Source: Takakia lepidozioides (taxonomy: Eukaryota > Streptophyta > Takakiopsida > Takakiales > Takakiaceae). Taken from it: DNA of 64,000 nt. Under the pieces are notes generated by a model. It made no database searches. It was given only the letters and a program-made list of their open reading frames with translations, and was not told where the DNA came from. Shown here piece after piece: positions 56,108 through 64,000 of the stretch. A program made the translations under genes and the position numbers. The stretch is taken from the NCBI GenBank assembly GCA_030704615.1, contig CM060732.1, forward strand, positions 68,491,053-68,555,052, in the 5' to 3' direction. How positions within the stretch are numbered: the first letter of the stretch is position 1; each line of letters starts with the position of its first letter.

Positions 56108-58014
56108 AATTGCGGGAAAGGAAGCTGTATGCCAAAGCTTCAAAGTGCGAATTCGGGGTCACAAATGGAGTTCCTAGGGCATGTGATTACACATGATGGG
56201 ATCAAAATGGATGACAGAAAGCTGAGGGCAATCTTGGACTGGGAGCCTCCGACTTCGGTCCCAGGAGTGCGATCCTTCTTAAGACTCGCCTCCTATTACC
56301 AAAAGTATGTGAGAAATTTCGTCAAGATCACGGGAGTTTTGGCGCCACTATGTTGGTTCCAACCCGGTAAAGGTGTTCACAAACAATGTTACGGTGAAGT
56401 ATTTTGCCACACAGCCTAAATTGTCCCCAAAACAAATTAGGTGACAAGACACTTTGGCAGTGTTCGACGTGGATATCTAGTACAAACCGGGACGAGACAA
56501 TGTGGTGGCCGATGCTTTAAGTAGAAAGCAGCAACTCATGTTGGTGTACATGGATGAGACGACGCTCCAAAGGAAGATCCGGAAGGCTTACCAGAAGGAT
56601 GAGATACGAAGTCCGTGATGCGGGACTTGAGGATGGGGGTTAAATCGCAGTTCCACTTGCAAAATATACTGCTCCGGTACAAGCAAAAGCGTCTCTACGT
56701 GCCGAAGGGAGGGATTAGAGATAGTCTCTTGAGAGAATGTCATGATGGCCCGCTTGCGGGCCACGGCGGAGCCAAGCACACCGTGGCACTCTTGAAGAAA
56801 AAGTATTTATGGCCCAAACTGAGGGAGGAGGCCGAGGAGTATGTCAAGACATGCACCACACGCCAACAAAACCGGAACGAATACAAAAAGCAAGCGGGGC
56901 TGTTAGAACCTTTGTGGATTCCAGAGGGGTCTTGGGAAAGTGTCTTGATGGATTTCATGACTGTTATGCCACTGTCAAAAAGATTCGATGCAATCATGGT
57001 GGTGGTGGATAGGTTCAGTAAAATGGGCCATTTCATCCCCACCAAGGAGACGGCAACGGAGCAGGAGACGGAGCGACTTTGCTTCGCCCACGTCTTCAAG
57101 CATCATGGATTCCCGAAGGATATTCTCTCTTACCGCGATCCAAAGTTTACAAGTAAATTTTGGAAGGCACTTTGGAAGAAAATGGGGACGAGGCTCAAGA
57201 TGAGCACCGCCTTCTGACCTACGACGGACAACCAAACGGAAAGGGTGAATTCCGTGGTGAAGCAGATCTTGCGGAATTACGTATCGGCAGACCAATCGGA
57301 CTGGGTGGAGCACTTGGATGCGGCAGAGTTCTGTTATAATAACACAAAACATTCCGCAACGGGAGTTTCCCCTTTCGTATTGGTCTATGGAAAAGCACCT
57401 CTGGTGCCGACAAGTTAGGCCGCCCAAGACGTTGAGGAACCGGCAGCAGTAGCGGTGCTGGAAGAACGCGAGCGTTTGTTGAAGCTCGCAAAGTACAACA
57501 TTACCAAAGCTAGGAAACAGTATGAACGGCAGACGAATCGGAAACGGAGGGAAGTTAAGTTTGAGGCAGGCACGGAGGTCTGGTTGAACATCAAGAATTT
57601 TTAACTACCTCCGGAAGTGAGTCCGAAGTTCGTACCTCCGTATGCGGGGCCCTTTCGCATCCGGAAGGTTATGAATGAGGATGTGTATGAATCGGAGCTG
57701 CCGGCAAACAACAAGGTGCATCCGGTATTCCACGTCTCTTTTTTGAAGCCTTACTTCAAAGATGAAGCGCGTCCGAATCGGCGTCAAGTGTTGCGTCCGC
57801 CACCTATGCTGTTGGATCATGAAAATGAACCTGAGTAAGAGGTGGAGGCAGTGCTTAAGTCGAGGAGGTTCAAGAATCGAGAAACGGAGTATCTCGTGAA
57901 ATGGAAGGGTTATCATCAAGTGGAGGCAACTTGGGTGCGTGCCTCAGAAATGGGAAACGCATCTGAGGCGGTTACAGCTTTCGAAGAGCGACCTCAAAAG
58001 TGGAAGAAGCGTTG
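56108..58014 (+). mobile_element. Ty3/gypsy family 1, 3' half (RT end, RNase H remnant, integrase, chromodomain)
   Basis: Starts inside RT at a point equivalent to about 830 of the left-hand copy ([11 protein letters not shown]) and shows [17 protein letters not shown]. An internal deletion then joins RT directly to late RNase H (near 56337). The integrase (56615-57420) has HDGPLAGHGGAKHTVALL, a damaged zinc CxxC, and SWESVLMDFMT. It also has SYRDPKFTSKFW, where an aspartate is replaced by Tyr, and TDNQTERVN. The end encodes VSPKFVPPYAGPFRIRKV and a chromodomain (SRRFKNRETEYLVKWKGY, ATWVRASEMGN). Several stops are present. Confidence 0.9.
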
Positions 58015-58029
58015 ATGGGGACATCAACC

Positions 58030-58711
58030 CTCGCTTTGATGCACGCGTCTAACTTCCAAACTGGCCGCCGGGCCAACTCGGAGCTTCGGCTGCTCACCAG
58101 GACATAACGGTCCTCTTTGCTCCTCCACAAGACCCCTCTCTCAATTTGGGCCTAGTAGAAATTCCCTTTGGTTGTTAGCAGTCCGGAACAACTCCCCACA
58201 CCTTTGTCGCTTTCCGGCTCGCACGCTTATTCATTAGTTTTTGGTCACCAACGGGCTTGCACCGTTCTCGGGGTTACTACTCCCTATATATACTTCTGTG
58301 ACTGTCCACGGAGGTTTCACAAACAACGCCATCCTTTTATGGCGAACCACCACGAAAACCCTCGATTCCCTGGTGATGAGTCGCGGTGAGTCTTGGCCCA
58401 CCCACCACGGCCCCATTGGACCGTGATAAGTCCCAAGACTTCCCCACGACTCCCACCACAAGGTCTCCGCCCCATGGTGAGTCCTATGCCACCCCCACTA
58501 AGACCCACTAAGCTACCACCACTCCTCGTGGATCCACCCCCACCGCAACCCGGTGTGCGGGGCTCCACCTAGTGAGTGCCTCCGTCTCCTTGAGTGCCTT
58601 GGGCACTCAAGGGTGCTTCAGCCCCCGTTCCTATTGTTGCCAGTGCCCCCACCACAGGTGCAGCCCCTCTTGTGTCCCGACCCCCTGCCCTCAAGGCAAA
58701 GGGGCACGACA
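58030..58711 (+). repeat. gypsy family 1 LTR copy, inverted relative to the adjoining body
   Basis: Aligned over about 680 bp with the LTR at 3224-3953 in the same plus-strand orientation (CTCGCTTTGATGC to GGGGCACGACA). About 45 bases of the left end are missing. The left copy belongs to a minus-strand element, while the body here (56108-58014) runs plus, so this LTR is inverted relative to its neighbour. Confidence 0.85.
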
Positions 58712-60080
58712 TACACCCTACCAACAGGAAGTCGATGTCCTCATCGACTTGTCCATTTTGTAGAAACGAACATCCAAGTTGTGGCGTCCCACATCAAGGA
58801 GTTTGTTTCCGTACCATGGCGTCCCATGGCAAAGAACCAAACCCCCACTTGACTCAACTCTCCACTAGCTAGTTCGGCCAACTTCCTCCGAGTCCCGGCC
58901 AAGGGTGGAGCCTCTCAAGCTCATCCCAGTGCACTCTTCAAGGCCAAGGAATGATCCTCCCCGAGGAGCGGATCGCCTTATTGCAACAACAATGCTTGCG
59001 ACCGCTCATGATGCCGCTTTTGGCATCACCTTGTGCAAAGGTTCACCTTGAACCCTTTTTTGACTAGGAAGATAACCTTCAACCAACCGTGCGCCCCAAT
59101 CAGTACAATTAGGTCCGCCTTTGAATGCTGGCTTGAGGTACGGGAACACGCCGAAGCCGCACGAGGCTACACGATTATAGTACGTGAACGGAAGCACGTA
59201 GCTTCTGCGTTAGCCCGCACTACAAGGCAACCCTCTCGGTAGCGCAGTTATAATACACGCACGCGCCAGGTGCGCACTAGCATATGAACTCCCAAAGAAG
59301 GCGCAAGTTTCCTTGCCCATTGGATAGGAGTCACCCAATTTCGGCACTGCGCAAACACACGATTAATCCAATTTACCTCTCCTACTTTTGTAAGCTAGCA
59401 TGCATCCTACACACTAGCCAACCATACCATGCATCATCATTCCAAACAAAATAGGAAGCACAACATTTGGAAAACGTTTCATTTATAACAAAATTTGTAC
59501 AACACAAGTTTTTGCAATCGGATTCCTGAGCTAGCTAAGCCGGGCTAAGCATGCATTTTCTCTCGGGAACAGGGGAGCAAGCCGTGTTCCATAGGGCAAA
59601 GAGGGGAGGGAGGACCGGGAACAGGAGAGTGAGCCGTGTGCCATGCGAGGACCAAGAACAAGAACATGGGAACGAGGATAAGGGATAGGGATAGGGAGTG
59701 GGAACAATGAGGGGAGAGAGGTAACAGGGGAGCGTAGCCACGATCTTGGAATTAGGATTATTTTCGAGATGAAAAAGTATATTTATCAGTCGCATTTGCG
59801 ATTCAATCAGTCAAGGTGATTTCACTGCAACGGTTTAAACCTCAGACCTCCTCTTCGTAGTACTCACCACCTGGCCACCACACTACCATTTCACTTCTAG
59901 CCTCATCTTTGATTTCCTAATGCTTTATTCTACAAATATAGGCTCGCAAGTGAGAGGGGAGCAAAGGGGGGTGGGGATTTGACAGTGCGCCCCGCCGGAA
60001 CGCCGCCACTACGGTCATCCCCGGCGACCGTACCAGCAAGGCTCCCACGCTTGCATTCAACTCGTCGGGTAAGCGTAGTC
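58712..60080. other. non-coding stretch
   Basis: No supported gene. Purine-rich simple sequence near 59560-59730. Confidence 0.45.
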
Positions 60081-60081
60081 T

Positions 60082-60208
60082 GCTCCGTGATGAATCATGG
60101 ACCGATTTAAATTTGCAAGCAAACACGCTGAATGGCGGGCCATTTGGAATAGGTGAAATCTGGTGAAATGCTAGCAAATTTAAATCGGTCCATGATTCAT
60201 CATGGAGC
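60082..60208. repeat. 35-bp inverted repeat with 57-bp loop
   Basis: Left arm 60082-60116, right arm 60174-60208, pairing with a single mismatch; the inner 29 bases are perfect (TGATGAATCATGGACCGATT + TAAATTTGC). The transcript would fold to a long hairpin of the size of a plant miRNA precursor, but a relic of a small inverted-repeat element is equally possible. No mature product is evident. Confidence 0.8.
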
Positions 60209-60359
60209 ACAAGCTGCTACAAGTGCTTGCAACTTAACTTACCCGCACAAATTTACAGCTTGTGCTAAATTTGCAAGCATCTCAGCTTGTGCTAATTACC
60301 CTAGTCCTCACACAGTTCTCGTAGCCTCCTCATCACCTCGGTCGACTGGTAGTTGAGGA

Positions 60360-61580
60360 TCACATGCTGATCGAGCAGGCTACTAACGATGGTTGGGGTT
60401 CCTACAAGATACTCTTCCTCTGGGCTGTCTTTGTCTTAATATCCTACAGTGAATGCATGTTTGATATGGGTCTGAGTTGTATTGGGCACTCTTCAAAGTG
60501 ATGTATACCATGTATGGACTGCAATCTGGAACACTATGGGCCGCTATCTGGCAGGCCCATTCCCTGTTGCATGGTGGACCTTAAGCTCTGAGCCTCTCCT
60601 GGGCAGGCTGAATTTCAGTGTGGAAGTTCTTTGTGGATGACTTGTTTCAAACCCTGTATTTGTCTCTTGTGCGTTTGTTCCCAGTGAGCTGTCCTTGACC
60701 AGGCACTTTTTCCAGGCGACAACTCTTGGTTTTGATGAAGGTAAATCATCACGTTCTCCACTATCTACACATTGGAGTTTTGAGCGATTTTTGAGATAAC
60801 ACCTCAAATTTTAAAACCCTAAACCCTGAGTTCAAAAACTTAAAAGTGGAGCTGTGACAAAAGTTCACAGCCTGATTCAATGCTGAATTTACTCATACCA
60901 CAATTATGGCTGGTGCCTGTGGGTTATGCGTCAGATTTGCTTTACAAGGATGTTGGCTGGCTTCCTTCCTTTAGTAGAGTATTGGGGCAGACTTAACTCC
61001 TCAATTAGTTAACCCTACCTTGTTTCCACCATCTCTGATCCATCTTGATAACCTTTTACCATATTAGTGGGTGTGTATTGGACTCCAGAGTGTCCACTAT
61101 TGGGAAAAGGTTGTTTAACTCATAATGATAAGCTTTCTGGCCTTCTTGCAGATTTAGATATAACAAGATCTGTGTGGAGTGCGCGGGAGCAAGAAGACAG
61201 AGGCTCTGGACAATACTTTGGTGGGTACTCTGGAATCTTGAATTAGCAAAACATCCGCTCAGTCCTAGTCGGTACCATGTTCTTAGTTGCTTATACATCT
61301 CCAAAAAACTTCCAGAGGCATTCAGTCTCCCTCGGACGTGAAAGGTGACTGAGGCCTCTTATCCTAGGTCCCAATCATGGCCATAATCTGCTGAAGCTTT
61401 TAGGCACATGCAAGGAGCAAAGATAGATGCCACATTGCAGCCTTCCTTGTCTACTTTGCATGTTCTTATCCTCAGTTGTGAAAATGGCACAACTGTACAT
61501 GACTTGTTGTTTACCTTTTTGTTTTTTGTTTGCTCCTCTGAATTCATATAGGTGTTGCTTGGGTTCTGGTTGTACTTCGT
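60360..61580. other. intergenic, no supported gene
   Basis: No recognisable coding sequence. Confidence 0.4.
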
Positions 61581-61590
61581 TCCGCTATCA

Positions 61591-62572
61591 TCACCAATAA
61601 TCCCCACAAGAACATGCACCATTCTTGAAGTGATGAAAGCGGTTGGTGTCCTTTGCAGCAATTTCTTGTCCAACAATCTTGGAGATAAACTTGGTGGCAC
61701 TGTGGCAATCACTGCACACCCGAAGGTTCTTAAATATATGGATAGGTGTCCCAGGGGGTGTGCTAATTAGGCTGAAAGCAATGGCCAACTTTTCACTGTG
61801 GTGGCAAAGGGCCTGTTCCGTATGCTGCTGCTCGACATCATGCATCACAAACCGTGTGTCTGGCACATATCCCACCTCCTTTATCTGCCTAGTCAATCTC
61901 TCTAACTCTGCATGGATTTTCTTTGCTCATGGGTGTGATCTACTCTACGGTGAAAGTATGCACCCTGTTGTTGACCTGAATCCAGCTGCACCCTGGCTCT
62001 TTTCTGACCCCTCTGTCCTTCATTGTTTTTCTTACGTTTGCTACATTATCCCACCTGCCAGCCACAGCATAGATGTTTGACAGCAGCACATACACGGCAG
62101 CGTTTTGTGGTTGCCACTTGAGAGAGCACAGTCTGCAACCCGTTCAGCCAGCTCCACATTGCCATAAATTCTGCAGGCACCAAGCAAGGCCCCCATACAG
62201 CAGCACCTGGTTCAAATGGCATGCCGTGAATAAACTCCTCTGCCTCATCCAAATGCCCTGCACGGCCAAAGAAGGTCAACTATGCAGCCATAGTGTTGTT
62301 CTGTTGGTGTGATGCCATAATCTCGACTCATGGAATGGAAGATAGCCTTCATCCACTAGGCCCATATGGCTGCATGCAGATAGAACACCAATAAATGTGA
62401 CAATGTCTGGAGGCACTCCTTCCGATTGCATTTGGTCAAAGGTGTGGCCAGCCTCCTTACCATGCCCATGCTGGGCATTTCCACCAATCATCACGTTCCA
62501 TGAGACGACATCTCGATTAATAATCCACACTTGGAATACATCTCCACAAGTACACGCAAACATCTGACTCAA
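61591..62572 (-). pseudogene. PPR-DYW pseudogene, 3' part
   Basis: From right to left: part of a PPR tract (DVVSWNVMIGGNAQHGHGKE; IVTFIGVLSACSHMGLVDEG), an E region (RAGHLDEAEEFIHGMPFEPG), a broken stretch, then a complete-looking DYW domain (61900-61591). The DYW domain carries HSEKLAIAFSLI, RVCSDCHSATKFIS and ends GACSCGDYW-stop. The deaminase zinc residues (HSE, CxxC) are intact, but at least two frame changes separate the parts, and the 5' half of the gene is missing. Confidence 0.85.
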
Positions 62573-63026
62573 ATCCAGATCGCAGGAAGTAGGCAGGCAC
62601 TCGCTTGCCCTCGTCCAGGGCAGCTATGCTGGTACATGCAGTGAGGATGCTTATGAAAGTGACCTTGTCTCGGGACCTACAAGAAGAAGAAACTCATGGA
62701 GAATCTATGGTGTGAACTCGGGTTCAGGTGCTATTTTGACACTGATATGGTTAGAACCTGACCTGAAGGCCTGCAGTCCTATATGTGGAAACCTATACAC
62801 AGCTTTTTGATAAACACGCAAATGCCATCGCTCCATTCTTAGTCAAATTCAGATTAGAAAGACAAGTTTGTACCAATAGCCACATCACCGTACCTGATTT
62901 AAGTTCAAAAAGCATAATGGATCTACCCGTTCTCCTTCCCTGGATTGGCATCTGAAGCCCTGAACATTGGCACTGCAGTTGGCCAAGCTCATCAACATTT
63001 CAAAATTTATATTACTGAAAGCCAAT

Positions 63027-63755
63027 CTAGGCTGTATCTTTTTCTGATGATGATGTGGTGGTGGCTGGAGCCTCTGCCTTAGGTGCCTCTACTGGTGTGG
63101 CCTCAGTGTGGGAGCCCTGGACTTCTGCCTGGAACTCATTTGTAGAAGTTTTAACCTCTGATTCAAACTCCTTAGCTGCCTGCAAGCAATCGACACCATG
63201 TTTCCACATTCAATGTCCAATCAAGAGGTTATACTAGCCTTCACTCCCTCCGAACCATACTACTGTTGAGTGTTCTGCCCATGGAATGGTATCTCATCAG
63301 ACCAAGTGCATAGACAAGGACCAATCCCCTCCCAAGTAGCGGGAGGGAGCACCAACATATTGCAGCCTATGTCATTTGACGGTGGTCACGAACTACTCTT
63401 TCCCCATGACAACATGTACCATATTGCCCAACCAAATAGAACCGGCATGTCAAACCAATCCTTTACCCTTTTTAAGCATGGCATCGAGATCTACAATACC
63501 ACTCAGAGGGACTATTTACCTCCTGGAAGCTCTTTACAGTTTTTCCAAGTGACTTGCCAAGCTCTGGCAGCTTTTTGGGGCCAAACACAAGGGCCACCAC
63601 TCCTGCAATCACCACAAGCTCTGGTACTCCAAGACCAAACAGTCCCCGAACCACCAAGGCTCCCCTCTTTCGGCTGTGAACTGGCCTTGGGGCTGCTGCT
63701 ACAAGGCAATCTTTCCCTTCAATAAACACCAGACTAGAGCTTGAGGCATGCACTC
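63027..63755 (-). CDS. THA4: thylakoid Tat translocase subunit Tha4/TatA, last two exons (5' end outside window)
   Basis: Exons 63755-63520 and 63179-63027, joined in phase 0 (FQE|AAKEFESEV). The first holds the end of a transit peptide, then the single membrane helix and hinge (LFGLGVPELVVIAGVVALVF, GPKKLPELGKSLGKTVKSF). The second holds the amphipathic start and an acidic, Ala/Thr/Pro-rich stroma-side tail ending EKDTA. PEL and FGPKKLP are TatA/Tha4 hallmarks; the membrane glutamate is present. It forms the pore-like oligomer of the chloroplast twin-arginine route with cpTatC and Hcf106. The first exon must lie to the right, since 63755 is an acceptor (GCAG|GAG). Confidence 0.9.
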
Positions 63756-64000
63756 CTGCACCAATCCACCAGCATGGAGTTTTGAGTGGTGTCGTTTCTC
63801 TGATAAAATTGTCTTAAAATATTTCAGAAAGTTCCAGTAAAAAGGGCCCCTGTGTTCATACTTTTGAGCAACTACAGCAGAATTCGCCAAAAACTGACTG
63901 ATTTTAGGGATGACGATTCACCTCCCACAAAAGGGTTCAGTTTTCGATCAAAACTTCACTCCCGTGCCTCTCATTAGTATTGGAGGAGGAAACATGATAT

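Overview
The window is nuclear DNA of a green plant, most likely a non-seed land plant (moss, lycophyte or fern grade). Spliced genes with GT-AG introns, PLS-class PPR genes with DYW-domain remnants, a UDP-glycosyltransferase with a plant PSPG box, an F-box gene and a chloroplast Tha4/TatA gene all point that way. Species was not determined. Most of the window is mobile or decayed DNA. Four genes look usable: a 3-exon glycosyltransferase, a 3-exon plastid-targeted protein, a disordered small protein, and Tha4, which runs off the right edge.

Layout. 1-3953: 5' part of a minus-strand Ty3/gypsy element (LTR, Met-tRNA primer site, gag, protease, RT). 4.2-22.85: a mosaic of MULE-type transposase genes (WRKY-GCM1-like zinc cluster, DDE-like core, SWIM finger) in four partial or broken copies, interleaved with two copies of an unusual gene. 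The better copy (17311-12414, minus) can be read through nine exons that join in frame. It has a ParB-like N-terminal domain (GNHRL motif) and a permuted, beta-class methyltransferase-like C-terminus, and is broken by a single in-frame TGA. Introns and flanks of this gene carry arrays of long palindromes, and arrays rich in GTGAGC/CACGTCA mark the edges of the transposase units.

22.85-26.85: 3' half of a second gypsy family (RT, RNase H, integrase) whose integrase carries a C-terminal PHD finger, followed by LTR-like DNA. 26.85-29.98: non-coding, with a dispersed motif repeated five times. 29.98-32.51: UDP-glycosyltransferase. 34.6-38.5: nested LINE fragments. 39.9-44.0: disordered-protein gene, then the plastid-protein gene. 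46.0-48.0: PPR gene with a ruined DYW end. 48.9-50.0: broken F-box gene.

50.4-56.1: 5' half of the PHD-gypsy family or a close relative (LTR, long repeat-rich leader, gag with two zinc knuckles, protease, and the start of a DNMT3-like cytosine methyltransferase). It is fused at about 56,107 to the 3' half of the first gypsy family (integrase, chromodomain). A 0.7-kb copy of the first family's LTR follows in the wrong orientation. 61.6-62.6: PPR-DYW pseudogene. 63.0-63.76: Tha4.

Two candidates for unusual biology stand out. One is the ParB/methyltransferase gene that keeps company with MULE transposases and palindrome arrays. The other is a gypsy lineage whose two halves in this window imply an ancestral order LTR-gag-PR-DNMT-RT-RH-INT-PHD-LTR, meaning a retroelement with both a DNA-methylation writer and a histone-reader domain.
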